NCBI GenBank assembly: GCA_023101725.1
Contig: JALJCO010003961.1
Location: 248,001-312,000 of the forward strand
DNA length: 64,000 bases
Direction: 5' to 3'
Source: Atherinomorus stipes
Lineage: Eukaryota; Chordata; Actinopteri; Atheriniformes; Atherinidae
The position numbers and the translations under genes were made by a program. Shown in pieces: positions 11,095 through 22,735 of this stretch (its first letter is position 1; each line of letters begins with the position of its first letter). The notes under the pieces were generated by a model. It had not been told where the DNA came from and ran no database searches. It saw only the letters and a list, made by a program, of their open reading frames with translations.

Positions 11095-14000
11095 GGAACG
11101 TGGTGTAAATTGACTATACAAAGCATTCTTTCAAACTTACAAAATTTTTGAGATTTGAGTTGGTTAGATTGGTAAGGAATTTCTCTTTTGTGTCCCATTT
11201 CTAAGTACATGTTAGCTTAGCTTCCCCATCAGATTCTAAAAACTGAGACAGATGTACTCTTTCTGTGTGTGCTGGCAATAATTTGTATCTAAATAACCCT
11301 TCTCCATTTCTATTGTATAAATTTCAGCCTCTTTGTAACCCTTTTTACATGCAGACTTGTATCTGACTTGAAGTTACTCTAACAGATATTGTTGTTACTA
11401 TTTTATTGTGATCACACAGCTTTACCATTTGTATTCAAATTTCTTTCTTTCTTTCTTTAGTTTTATTTGTGCAGTAATGCTGCTAAATTCAAAGTTAGCT
11501 TTATATTTTCAAGGGAAAAGATAAACTACTTTGCTTCAAACAGTTTATAATGATATTTGTGATTTTGAGAAAAACAGTTATAAATATTTACAAATGAACG
11601 TATTGTGTTCTTTTTCTTTGTTGCACTTTACACAACATCCAATCTATTTTGCTGGAGTTGGGCTGCAAGGTTGCAGCAATAAAACAGATATTATTAATTT
11701 ATGAGGCTGTATTTGAGTTCACCGAGCTTGATGGTAAACGAATACAAGTGGTAAAGTCATACCGGCATACTTGTCTCTGTTTTTTTTCATGTATTTAGAA
11801 GAAAAAAAGTTCTGCAAAATTATAAGTTTTGTCACTATTGGCATTGGTTAATAATAAACTAAAGCTCTCAAAGACAGTGGAATTTAATGCATGCACTTAA
11901 TTCTATACTAAGATTTCAAAATTTAAGTCTTATTTTAATTTTAACTTTGCTTAAATGTGACCGAATCCAATTGGGAATATGAACTATTCACTAAGCCTTT
12001 AAATGAAGTCTCTAGTTGTAGCTGGTAATGTTTAAAGACACTCACCAGACCAGGTTTACAAACTTTAACACATCTAAAAGATCAGGTTTAAAGGTGAAGC
12101 ACAATTTAATCAAAGTGATTTAACTAAACATCAAAAATTATGTGTAAAATGTAAGATAACTCAGGAATGTAACTTCTTATTGGACAGCTGTACGTCACTC
12201 ACAAACATCCACCAACTGTTCACACCTGGTGATCCGGGCAGGGTGTGTTCAAGTGACCCGCTTCCCAGAGTCCACAGCCAGATAATTATTTCCAGTTGCA
12301 ATTAGAATAACCACAAGATTTTTTTCTGTCTGAGCAAAGGAGAGCAGCAAATATCCTTTCCCTCATTTTTGCTTTTCTGACACGCTTGTATAAATACCCG
12401 CCACCTGGTCAGGGGAGTGCCTTTAGGGGAGCTATCAAAGCATTCATAAAAATCAAGATGTATGTGACATCCAGTGGATTTCCCCCCACGCTACACACGG
12501 CAGGCCAACTCAGGAGGGCCAGAGTCGGTGTAAAGTTTCCCCTCTTTTCCTCCCTGACTAGCAGCTGATGCCTGATTGACTGTGATGGGCTTTTTTACGC
12601 CCTGCACGTGTTGTTCCTCAGCTCAGTCCCTGGTTCATCATCTGTCTTCTCAGCATGGTGTTTTCTGGCCTCGGCTGCTGCTGCTGCTGGATTTCTGCAG
12701 TGCATTCGTCAGTCCAAAACGGCCTGAAAACATTCGCCTGGTCAAGTGCTTTGCACTTTCTTCTTCAATAACTCTAACCGCAGTGCTCCCATTCCTCCTA
12801 TTCTTCATTTACAGATTAGGGCCTCTGTTGGCGGACGCAGAAAAAACATCAGAGGAGGCAACTGGATATTCAGAGCATGACTGGGAATCAGTACATTAGC
12901 ATATGTGGATCCGTCAGCATCTCTGACCGGCTTGTCTCGCGTGTAAAACATTTACAAAGCTGGGACTGATGACACGCACACTCATATCTGGTGATCAGAA
13001 ACTCTGGGAAGGCGGCCATGATGGAGGGCTGCCTGACTCCTGTGTGTTCAGCCCTGTGAAGGCTGATTGTTCTGTCTGAAAGCAGTTAGAACAAAATGGG
13101 AACGCTGAATGAAAAGCAAACATTTTTGTGGGAGGAATAGAGCAAAGCAAAGTAACAGATGTATTTGAGGTGTCTGAAGATAAACTCAGAATCACCTCAG
13201 ATTTTCTGTCAAGACACACAAATTATTCTATTACTTTTTATATATATAAGAAATTATTGTTTGTATATTTATATTAGATCTGCACATTTGAAAAAGTCTA
13301 TATTGGGAGGGGGGAAGAGACAAGAGAACAAATTGAGGCATTTCTTACTTCTAGGCATGTTGCAGTGACAGTCTTTGGCCTGTAGGGGGCAGTGTTAGTT
13401 TTACTCAGCAGGGTCTAACTGGCCATAACTGGTCATATATGGTGCAGGTGAGAGCAAAGACTGCTGTGGCCAGCCTGCAGAGATGGCTACATACTTTCCA
13501 TTCTTTAATGAAGCCCTTCAGTGGCTCCTGGGCTACGGCACTTAAAACACACACGCACATACACACTTTCCACTGGTGCACGGATCCTGATAATAGACTC
13601 TACATAGGAGGCCTGTGAGGTATTTCAAAATGCCAAATGCTTGCAAGATTGTAGACGTTTGAAGGACGTTAATGCAGAGGCTGAGGCCTAATGTAAACAG
13701 CATTACTCAACATGAAAGCCAGACCACGGCCCGTAGGACTCTTCGATGAGGTGGTACCTCTCTACCAACACTCTTCTTCTGTAATCTGTTCTTAACAATC
13801 AAATGGAAAATGATTCCATCCTAACATTTCCAAGTCTCAGGGATCTCATCAAATCATACCACAAGTCTTCATCCAAACCGTCAGGGGGGCTTTTTTTTTT
13901 AAAGCCTGTATTCTGTATGTATATTATCCCATAATAACAATCAATATTCTGCTGAGAAGCAACTATTGCAGCTGTTCAAATACACTCCACTCTGTTGTGG

Positions 14001-15962
14001 AACCCTGAATTGCATTTTTTTTTTTCTTTTTTCCTTTTCATTTTGAGCCCTGTAACTTACAACCACCTGGAGAGTATCGCTGGCCTGTGCATCAGTTTCT
14101 CACAAAATTATTAATCCTGCAGAAACATCAGTCCATCATAAAGCTGCTGAACTCCATCATCTTGTGTGCCAAATGTGCAAGGCCTGACCACTGTCAGCAG
14201 CAGTATAACATGGCCACCCCACTGGCAGCGGATTGTAACACGAAGCAGAACAAAGCATTGTTGTAATCTTTGTGGAGGATCCAGTCAGAAGAAGTTGGGG
14301 GGGATGCATACAGTGAAGGGGAGGCGATGAGGATGGATAATGCTTTTTGGCTGGAGTGGCGCATTTGATGGGAAATTAAACAAATCAAAGCATTTTCAAA
14401 GTCAGGGATGATGAAGATTAATTAGATCTGAACTCCTCTCACCGTAAGAAGCTGTCTTGCCTTTTAATGTTATGGTTTTGATCAGGGAGAGATGGGATGA
14501 TCAAGCTGGTTATTACTGAGCTGTTTTTGGCTTCTCCGCACCACAACCATGCTCTCACAAACTCCCCCCTCTTTTCCTAATGTACTGCAGGAGTTTTTAA
14601 ACTAATAACATTCTGAGTTCAAGCTGTTTCAAAGACGCATAAATGATTTGTATTTGTTTGTTTATTTTACTCACGACATGCTTTTTTATGAGCAGGAAAC
14701 TTTGAATGTCTTCACTGCTGCCCTTTAGAGCTGCATTACCACCCATGCATGTTTTACAGTCCAAATGACCCCAGTGATGAATAATACCCCCTTCAGTTAC
14801 AGCAACACATGTCATTACTTATGATCCAACCAGTGTTGCTGTTATGCAAAGTAAATAAACTACATTCAAACAGCTTTGCCACAAGTTTAGCTAAATGTGC
14901 TGGTCCACCTGCAATCAAAAGGATTTTAAAAAAGAAAAAAAAAACTGTGTGCATTTGTGAGTGAGTGACACAATTTTCTATGGGATTTAGACAAACCATT
15001 GAATTGTTTTTGGTTAAATCCCATAGTACCACTCCGTGACCCTTCTGCTGGCTGGGCCCATCAGAGATTAAAGGTGAACACGAGGGCAAATCAGTTATCA
15101 AGTCAGAAACACTCATTGTCAACTTCCCACTGTGCCATGAATGCACAGGCGTGCACACACTCACACACTCGCACACGGTCAACCCGCATCCGTCCTGCTA
15201 TGGGGGTCATGACCTCATGTACCAGTGCTGAGGAAAGAATGAGCATGAGGATGCCTGACCCCTAGAGACAAAGCTGATCATTTTCAATAAACCAGGGATG
15301 ATGAATTTGGAGTTTCATATATATGAATGAGGGGTTTTCAGGGGTACTGTTCCCCCCAGAATGGGGGTCCTTCACATACAGAACAAAACTGACTGCTTTG
15401 GCTAGAAAATTATGGAACCCTTGGTGGTTCATAAACACCACAAAGAGTATCCTGCCACAAGTAGCCTGCCCACTAGTTTTTACATGTTAGGATATCATAT
15501 TATCATAAGTCATCACCCACAAATATGTATGCGCAGTCAGAAAACTCCCTTGACTTTTGTAAATATTACTTTTGAAATTCCCTTGTTGCAAATAAGGCTG
15601 ATTATGTTTCCTTTTCTCCTTACTGGCTCCAGACTGGTTAACACATTACAGCCTCCAGATTTACTCATTTTATCAGGGTAATGATATTTTCTTGGATGTT
15701 TCATGATTATTGTTTTTCAGTAAAAGGACACTTTGTCTGTGTGTGGGATCTTACTGTGCAATTATCGGCCCACACAGCCACAAAAAGTCAAGGAGTTTAA
15801 CAATAGGAAATTTGCTATCTAGCTAAGGTTGGACAACAGATTTTATCTCCACTTAGCAAATAGCTGTCTAGTCTCCCTTTTTGGTTGGGAAACTACCTTT
15901 TTTAACCCTTTTCCCCGTCGATCTTCCATATTAGTATTTTCGTGTACATTTCCCTATATACA

Positions 15963-16029
<67 letters not shown>

Positions 16030-16060
16030 TTCAATATATATATATATATATATATATATG
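15963..16060. repeat. (TA)n microsatellite with one interruption
   Basis: Two long AT/TA tracts separated by a short 'aaatattcaa' interruption near 16025-16034. Confidence 0.97.
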
Positions 16061-16745
16061 TATAAAAATGTGATTTTATTTATTTATTTTTTTAAATCCT
16101 CTGCAGCTCTGTCACAGGCTTGGTGACATCTACCATCTGCAGGAGCCTGGCCATTCTCACAAGGTTTGTGCCGACAGTGACAACAAACAAACCCAGACTG
16201 TCTGTCTATTACGCTTGACATATAAAAATCCCAATTTGGCATTTTCTCATTGAGAGAAACTGATTTTAGACATGTAAGTGCTTTGATAGAGTTATGAAAC
16301 GAATCCACTAAAAAACTATTTATCCTCCTTATTTATGAAGTTAATGATATTTTTAAAGCCTCATGGCTGATCCATACCAGGTCCATGTGTGCGGCATTCC
16401 ATCAACTCACACCAGGAGCATCTCAGTCAGAGCCAGATAATCCAAAGGCAAACTAGGCACATGCCTAGGGCCCGTTTGGCAGGGTGGGGCCCAGACAGAG
16501 GGACAAAATAAATAAATAAATAAATAAAGATAAAATAAAATAAAAACATGCTAATGTTCTATCTACAATTTAAGTTGATATATACCAAATTTGACTAAAA
16601 ATAGTCTTGATTCAACACTATTTTCAGTTAATGACTTTTTCAAGACTTTTCAAAGTAGCGATGTTGTTTATCTTAACCTAACGTTGTGTTACATCCAGGA
16701 CATCAGCGGTGGTAAGGTCAGAGCAGGACGATAAAGCTAGCAGGC

Positions 16746-16880
16746 ATGTCATTTTTTGAGTTGGTTACATTCAAGAAGCTTTCAGGTGCAGCAAAATGTA
16801 AAAAGCAAAAGAATGAAGAGGAAAAAGAGGAGACTGCTGAGGTTTTACAGAAGTTTCTGTCAGGCAGCCGTCCGACATGA
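16746..16880 (+). pseudogene. N-terminal fragment of hAT (ZMYM-type) transposase
   Basis: A 44-codon frame from ATG 16746 to TGA 16878. It begins 'MSFFELVTFKKLSGAAK' and continues with a Lys/Glu-rich segment, like the basic, charged start of ZMYM-type hAT proteins ('KxLSGAxKRKKxK'). The downstream coding sequence is in other frames, so the gene is broken here. Similarity is recalled, not searched. Confidence 0.55.
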
Positions 16881-16965
16881 ACTTGCTCAAGTCAGCAGAG
16901 GGTGAGCCATGCCTGAGGAGACACGGCCTGAAGATGTGGTGGGAGATGCTTAGGCGTGGCTGGCG

Positions 16966-17120
16966 CCGTCAACACCAGCAGCTCCGCTGCCGTCAACACC
17001 AGCAGCTCCGCTGCCGACAAGCTAACACCAGCAGCTCTGCCGCAGACGAGCTAACACCAACAGCTCCGTATTGAAGACAGCATCAGCAGCTTCACCGCCG
17101 TCGGCATCAGCAGCGCCGAA
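16966..17120 (+). repeat. Degenerate minisatellite with 24-30 bp units inside the hAT coding region
   Basis: Two perfect 24-bp units ('caacaccagcagctccgc' plus flanks) followed by three diverged units containing 'caccagcagctc', 'caccaacagctcc' and 'catcagcagc'. In one frame the units read 'VNTSSSAA', a low-complexity linker. Unit-number change could explain the frame breaks between the two coding fragments. Confidence 0.75.
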
Positions 17121-17355
17121 ACAGAGGGACAAAACTATGGAAGAACAGCAGCCAGGCAGATGTGCCAGAAGTGAGCCCAATATAGTTTTGAGGGAGCCTA
17201 TAGACCCAGAAAGGGTATTGATAAGCTACCCATCTGATCCTGCAAAGTGGGACCAAATTGACAACAGGATGCAGAACTACTTTGGACTAAATCATCCCTT
17301 TCAAAATATTGGAGATTTTTCTGCATCACAGAGGAAATATGGAGACATTAACTGA
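17071..17355 (+). pseudogene. Second N-terminal fragment of hAT (ZMYM-type) transposase
   Basis: A 94-codon frame. The first 30 residues are Ala/Ser/Gln-rich. The second half, with 'YPSDPAKWDQID', 'NYFGLN' and 'DFSASQRKYGD', resembles the 'DPAxW..I....RxYxxxxG' block that precedes the TTF/MYM zinc finger in hAT-derived proteins. The frame ends two codons before the TTAA boundary of the next element, so the zinc finger, the DDE core and the C-terminal domain are absent. It cannot be an active transposase. Confidence 0.6.
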
Positions 17356-17358
17356 AGC

Positions 17359-17980
17359 TTAAAGATCTCCTTCCACTGAAAACCATTTTAACTTACTCCT
17401 TTTGAAAGACGGAGGGTCACCCCTATACTTACCCATGCTGCGCTTGCAAGTGGTGCGTCACCTCCACTGGCTGTGTTTCCTATTCATAAAAACAATATGG
17501 ACAAAGGAGCGAATCAGGAAAAGCCTCGTACGTCACATCGAAAGGGGTGTCGCCCACGTGGGTTTATACCCGCCCATGGGAAGGCAGGTAACCCTCCCCT
17601 CCGCACTAGAAGTGAAGACAGCGCAACTGTAGCTTTGAAAGTTGAGAAGCTAATTAGCTGTTTGCTAGCATGGCGGAGCAAACTCGTTTGTGTGCTCTGG
17701 AACACACACAGAGCAGGGGGTGGAGTTTCCTTCATACATTCATGGGAGGGAGCCAATCAGACGGAAATTCATGAGAAGGACCCGGAAAAGCCTGTCATTG
17801 GACCACAAGCCACTCTTCTAGCATACAAATACAGCTGGAAACAAAGCAACCAGAAGGTTTTTTTTTTTTAACAGAAACGATGCATAATGCATTCAATAAT
17901 AATGGAGAACACAGCAATATTAATGACATGACTATGGAAGTAAATCTTTAAGGTTTTAAAGTTACATAGTGTGACTTTAA
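17359..17980 (+). mobile_element. TTAA-bounded non-autonomous element, family S copy A
   Basis: Bounded by TTAA at 17359-17362 and 17977-17980. A paralogous copy lies at 28308-28812 with the same landmarks in order: 'ccttccactgaaaacc', 'ggtaaccctcc', 'gagaagctaattagct', 'atggcgga', 'aataataatggagaac'. There is no coding capacity. TTAA ends suggest a piggyBac- or Kolobok-type mobiliser; that is inference from the target site alone. Confidence 0.72.
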
Positions 17981-19001
17981 GGTTAGCTAAAAGAAGACAA
18001 TTGTGCAAGGTTTTGTTTGTTAAAAGCCTATTTCTATTGTATCTGTTTGTATCACTGACATTTCAAAATTAAGAAGTCTGCTGGAGTATTTCTTAGCTTA
18101 AAGCTGGCTTCATTTCCTGGCTAGCAAGCTAAAGCTACATATCAGAGCTGTACCTGTGTTGCCTGTTATACCAAAATTCTATATCTCTATAGTGTAAATA
18201 TTTTTGGATTACTTTCTCTTTTTCATATCTAGTGCTTTCACAAAACGTCCCCTGGAACGTACTGTTACTATCTGGGGGGAAAAGATTTAGTCTGTGTTTT
18301 GAATATGTTTCTAGGTCAGTTAGGACTCCTCTGGTGTTCGGTCTACATCTTTCACCACTCTAAACACAGTGAGATCTGGTGAAATAAGGCCCACTGAAAT
18401 TGTAGGAGGCTAAACATCCATGGCTCATAATGGGGGGTTGACGAGTGATAGTACATACAGTATAAGTCTAAATTAGTCAGACAGAAAGAAGCACAGGCAG
18501 AGACAGAAAGGAAAGTCTGTTTATCTGTAGTGCGGTGAGAGTAAATGCTGGTGATTGACTACTCTATAAAACATCCTCACATTGAACCTTGATTTTCTAA
18601 ATCCTTTTCATTTCTTTGTATTATAAAAATGTAGCATCTACATAGCTGGTGTCATAAAGAGATTGTTGCAGTTGTTTTGTCCTTGTTGAAATAAGTGTGA
18701 AATAGTGTGTGGATTCCAGCAGGTGGATAGTAGCTCTCCTGACACTAGCTTTCACAGCAGCTGAAATGACTGACTGCTTTTCCATGGAACGGTTCATTTT
18801 AAATTGCCTGTGAAAGCATTTGACACACAGGCCATATATTTGTTTCAAGTCCGCTGGTTTCCTGATAAGATACAGTAGGTCATGTCACTTTACAGCGGTA
18901 GTTTTATTTTGGAGTTATCTTGATGGACTGCAATAAAAAAGTACAGATCAGCACAGGTGGATGGCCATGTGGATTTTCACGCTGTCATGGTATGATCAGT
19001 G
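17981..19001. other. Non-coding stretch
   Basis: AT-rich; no named repeat or gene. The distal part of the interrupted hAT might be here, but no C-terminal dimerisation motif is visible in any frame. Confidence 0.4.
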
Positions 19002-20045
19002 GTTAAAGTAGGATTTGACAGGTAGGGAGCCCTAAAATTCAGTGTTGTGGCACAGTAGGAAAACTGTAAATGATTGCAAAATTTTTTTTTTTCTTTTTTG
19101 TCTGGTTTAGCAGGCAAAACCAAACGGCAACCTCCGGTGGCCAGCAATGACGCCACCTGGAAAAGGCCATTTTTTGTAGGTCTCCCTTCATCCGCTAGGG
19201 GCTGGCTGCAAGACTGAGCAAATCCCCATAGACTCCCATGTTAAAAACGCCAACTTCACAGCAGAAATAAACATGTTTACAGCCTGGTTCAAAAAATCAT
19301 TTTAGGTTTAATAGGTCAAGTTTACCTTCATGTCAACTGTGAGGGGGGTGAATTTTTTTTTTTATAACTCATTCGTTTAGATGTTATTTATTCTTCAAAT
19401 TACACATAATTAAGGGCGTGTCCTTTTGATTGACATGCGACAGACCGGAAGCCCGGCCTGCCGGTCGGAGGCTCCTAGTTAGCTCCTTCTTTGCTCTCAG
19501 TAAGGTCTCAGTTTGTAGCAGAGTCGCACAACGGTGGTTTTTAGTCAGCGAATTGCAAGTCTAAGCGTGTCTTACCTTAACCATGCCGCTTAGAGGGCTT
19601 ATCTTTGTTAGCTCCTCTTAGTTTTGTGTTAGCTCGGTTAGCATTTAGCCCAGAGTACTTCAGATGTCAATCATTTGCCCCGCGGCCACACTGTGCCCAT
19701 TTTAGTATTTTCCTGGAGTGACACGGCAAGATGGCGACGGTAAGACACGCCCAACTGGCTTCACATTTCTCTATTCAGATGAGACCAGATGCTACGTCCA
19801 GTTATTTTATACAGTCACACAAATGGCAATGTCACATAAATAAAACATAAAAAAACAGCCCAAAAATAAGGTTCATACATAGACTAAATGCAAAGAACAA
19901 AGACTTAAAGACTTTTTTTAGTCCCCAATCATTGTAAATATATGGAATTTATCAAGTAATAGTAAATTTACAAAAAGGGACACATTTTAAATTGGCATTG
20001 ACAACAAGAGCAATAAATGGATGGAGAAAAAAAGTCTGCTATAGC
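19002..20045 (+). repeat. Paralogous block, copy 1 (interrupted)
   Basis: 19002-19130 plus 19820-20045 align with 38361-38717: shared landmarks include 'gtaaatgattgcaaaa', 'aaataaggctc/ttc', 'gtaaatatatggaatttatc' and 'agtgaatttacaaaa' variants. The copy is split by a 689-bp insertion (19131-19819). A family R element follows in both blocks in the same orientation, so the pair may be a segmental duplication of about 1.5 kb. Confidence 0.75.
19131..19819. mobile_element. Unclassified interspersed element inserted in the paralogous block
   Basis: Its ends are defined by comparison with the uninterrupted paralogue at 38484. The flanks are 'caaacggcaa' (19121-19130) and 'caaatggcaa' (19820-19829), a 9-of-10 match that suggests a target duplication of about 10 bp, more like retroposition than cut-and-paste. 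Internal landmarks ('ccatagactcccatgtt', 'acatgtttacagcctgg', 'cattaagggcgtg'-like) match a repeat that I remember as very common in teleosts. No coding frame. Confidence 0.65.
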
Positions 20046-20121
20046 CAATAATTAATTAATGCATGAAATAATCTGTCTAATGTTATTACAAACTTTTTAT
20101 ACAAATACCACAACTATTTAC

Positions 20122-20614
20122 TTAAAGGAGTGATGACATAGCAGTAGTTCACTAGTTTATGTTGTTGGCATTACTGCATATGAAAATACTCCAAAGAAAA
20201 AAACGCCATTTTTTACAGCGGGGTATTGTTTTGAAACGCCAGACCTCACTTCCTCAGTAATACAGTTGGGTCCGGTGATGATATGGAGCTTTACCCGGAG
20301 ACCACGTTGACTTCATTTTGATTGGCTACACCTTATTTGGGTATAACCTTATTTAGAGAAACTAGGTCAAGCTGCGGTCGGAGTTTGGTAAAGGCTAATT
20401 GCTAGCAACATGGGCACTTCAGACAGTGAGCTACGTTTATCAGACAAGACAGCATTTAGAAATTAAATAAACTTACAGGTAATGACAAGGTTGTGGTCGC
20501 GTCCCTCAGTGTTGCTGCAGAACTTTTCTTTTAAATCCATTTGTTTGAAAACCCAGACCTGACTGTACAGAAGTTACTTCTCAGCTACACACACGCAGCT
20601 GAATCAGACAGGGA
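20122..20614 (+). mobile_element. TTAA element family R, copy 1 (3'-truncated)
   Basis: Begins at TTAA 20122 with 'ttaaaggagtgatgacat'. It matches copies at 39019-40837 and, inverted, 58393-59159. The copy stops near 20614 where Tc1-like sequence begins, losing about 270 bp of the far end. It holds the uninterrupted versions of the sites into which the LINE tail and element T inserted in copy 2. Confidence 0.8.
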
Positions 20615-21430
20615 GGTTATTCATACCCTCCAATTAAAAAAAGAGAAAAATCAGCTGTGAAATTGGCAAAAGTAATAATAGATTTTTAAAGAATGAAAAT
20701 CATGACACGGATTTTGAATTGTGGTTCAACAGAAATATTAAAAACAAACAAGTAAACAAAGTAAACAAGCATGATGAGGCTCCGGAGCTAAATGTTTGTT
20801 GAGCAACACTTTGAGGCAATCAGGTGTTTTTTCTCATGTTCAAAAGACTTCTACACCTGTTGACAGGTATTTTGGTCCTCTGTTCATGTGAAACATTGCT
20901 GGTCTGACGAATCTTGATTTCTGCTGCGACATTCGGATGGTAGGCTCAGAATTTGGCATCAACAACATGAAAGCATGGATCCATCCTGCCATGTACCAAT
21001 AATTCAGGCTGGTGGTGGTGGTATAATGGTGTGGGGGAGATTTTCTTGGCCCACTTTGGGCACCTTAGTACCAACGTGTCATGGTTTAACCATCACAGCC
21101 TGAGTATTGTTGCTGACCATGTCCATCCCTTTATGACCACCATGGAGCATCCTCTGATACTACTTCCAGCAGGATAACGTGCCATGTCATTAAGCGCGAA
21201 TCATCTCAGACTGGTTTCATAAACATGATGAGTTCACTGTACTCAAATGGCCTGCAGCTCACCAGATCTCAATCCAATGGAGCAGCTGTGGGATGTGGTG
21301 GAACGGGAGATTCTCATCACGGATGAAGCTGACAGTTCGGCAGCAACTGTGTGATGATGTCATGTCAGTATGGAGCAAAATCTCTGAGGAATGTTTCCAG
21401 TACCTTGTTGAATCTATGCCAGTGGGACAA
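20615..21430 (+). mobile_element. Tc1/mariner-type element remnant
   Basis: The 5' non-coding region (20615-20890) matches 53160-53460, including 'gttgagcaacactttgaggc'. It is followed by a transposase remnant. Terminal repeats and TA sites were not identified, so the ends are approximate. Confidence 0.75.
20895..21425 (+). pseudogene. Tc1-type transposase fossil, catalytic half
   Basis: In shifting frames the sequence gives 'GGIMVWGRFSWPTLG', then 'FQQDNVPCH' (about 21161-21190) carrying the second catalytic aspartate, 'ARIISDWFHKHDEFTVLKWP', and the C-terminal 'ISEECFQYLVESMP'. These are hallmarks of IS630/Tc1/mariner DDE transposases. The '[10 protein letters not shown]' stretch is replaced by a decayed version near 21255. 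The N-terminal DNA-binding region is absent, and multiple stops disable it. Confidence 0.85.
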
Positions 21431-22503
21431 GCAAAATTTTCTTGATAAGATTTCTTGAAATGAGATGCATTGCCTTAAAACAAGATCTCATAACTTACCA
21501 AAATGTTTCTCTTTAAGTAATTTTGTCTTATTTTGAGTGTGATGAGATATTTTGAGAAATGAGAAAAATATACTTGCTAAGATTTGAGTTTTTGCAGTCT
21601 GTGCATTTTCTAAATAATGAACATGACTGTTTCATATTTTCAATGAGTATTTGACAGTTAATGTCAGACAAAATCAACAAAAAATAGTACTTTTTTCCCT
21701 CTGAATAAATGGCTGTGGTTTCTTATTTTCCCAGTTCTCCTGACAGTGCAGAGAACATGACTGGACCAAGTAAAAGCATTTTCTCATGCTTCCTATCACC
21801 AAGTGTCTCCATGGCAGGACAAGGTGAAAGATTTGTATGTAAAACCAGCACCACAGCAAACAATCTTTATTGCTTTATAGTCATATAATGTAGATTTTAA
21901 TCTATTTTAACTCCTCATTGGTGGACAGTTGTCAGATTTGTTTGTGACTCACCTACCTTTAAACCATTAAACAGAAGTATTGATCACAGTCAGTCTCTCT
22001 CTTTCTATTTCTCTCTCTCTTTTCTCTCTCTCTCTCTCTCTCTCTCTTTCAGGAGTACCAGTATGATCCAGTCTTCATCTGTGGATTCTTAGAGACTAAA
22101 CTCCAGTTTCTGATAAAACTGAGTTTGGTAGATTTGCTTGTTTCCCTGCTGGTAAATTATTTCATGACTTATTTTACTATTCCCTCGAAATAGTAGTATG
22201 TTTTTATTATATTTTGATATTTGTTTAGTAATATTTGCACACAGTATATTTTCCTGAATATTTTGTGCTGTTTGTACTTGACTACATCTGTATATTTTTT
22301 CATTTTAGATGAGATTATTCCATGCATTCTTTTGTTCTGTTCATCAAATGTACTTCTAACAATAAATTCTAAAGTTGTGTAAGAGTTTGTTTTTTTTTCT
22401 CTGTAAAAAACAATTTATATAGGTTCATAATTCCTTGAAGGAATTTTTGCGTGCCATCTTGTCTGAAGTTTACCTCTCACCCTTTCCTAACCAGACGTAA
22501 CAA
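21431..22503. other. Non-coding stretch
   Basis: AT-rich with a CT microsatellite at 21993-22050. No gene seen. Confidence 0.45.
21993..22050. repeat. (CT)n-rich microsatellite
   Basis: Imperfect pyrimidine repeat dominated by CT, with some TTT interruptions. Confidence 0.93.
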
Positions 22504-22640
22504 CTAGGGATGTCAGTGTAATGCATTAATTAGATTTATTAAATACACTGCAAATTAATGCACTTGAAAAAAAGTAATCACGTTTAATTCAGAGTGTCAA
22601 TTCAATGCACAAGCATTTTAAATTTGGCCCACTGAATGAC
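22504..22640 (+). repeat. Possible hAT-like MITE fragment
   Basis: 'ctagggatgtcagtgtaatg' followed by 'cattaattag' resembles the ends of vertebrate hAT MITEs that I remember ('ctagggatgtcaa..taacgcgttaat'). No matching far end was found. Low confidence. Confidence 0.35.
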
Positions 22641-22700
22641 CCGGGCAGTGGGTGGTTGATATTGCACCTAAAGCTGTTTGCAAACCACCAATAAACACCA

Positions 22701-22704
22701 GAAG

Positions 22705-22734
<30 letters not shown>
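22701..22734. repeat. (GAA)n microsatellite
   Basis: About 11 GAA units, uninterrupted. Confidence 0.96.

Positions 22735-22735
<1 letters not shown>

Larger units (their letters stand above)
8031..16430. other. Long non-coding stretch, mostly unique-looking
   Basis: No gene or named transposon recognised over 8.4 kb. It contains a (CA)n tract at 8957, an A run at 11076-11094, and a (TA)n tract at 15963. A weak inverted pair ('agcatctcct' near 10184 and 'aggagatgct' near 10733) brackets a GC-richer block (10180-10745) that may be an unnamed interspersed repeat. 12190-12900 and 13480-14560 are complex and free of simple repeats; the sequence gives no indication of function. Confidence 0.45.
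16431..17358 (+). mobile_element. 5' portion of a zinc-finger-MYM-type hAT transposon
   Basis: Starts in a block with 'gcctagggcccg', typical in my memory of the 5' end of this hAT group, and includes two N-terminal coding remnants (16746-16880 and 17071-17355) whose sequences resemble the transposase-derived ZMYM/TTF-finger proteins. An AAAT microsatellite-like run lies at about 16507-16530. The element stops abruptly at the TTAA that opens element S-A (17359). I could not find its 3' end beyond 17980, so it is either truncated or too decayed to see. Confidence 0.6.

Noticed and set aside
12386..12568. TATA-like 'tataaat' near a short ATG frame, possible promoter and small gene
   Set aside because: No codon bias, domain or continuing exon; the TATA match alone is expected by chance in AT-rich DNA.
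15829..16026. Open frame ending in alternating Ile-Tyr
   Set aside because: Translation of the TA microsatellite.
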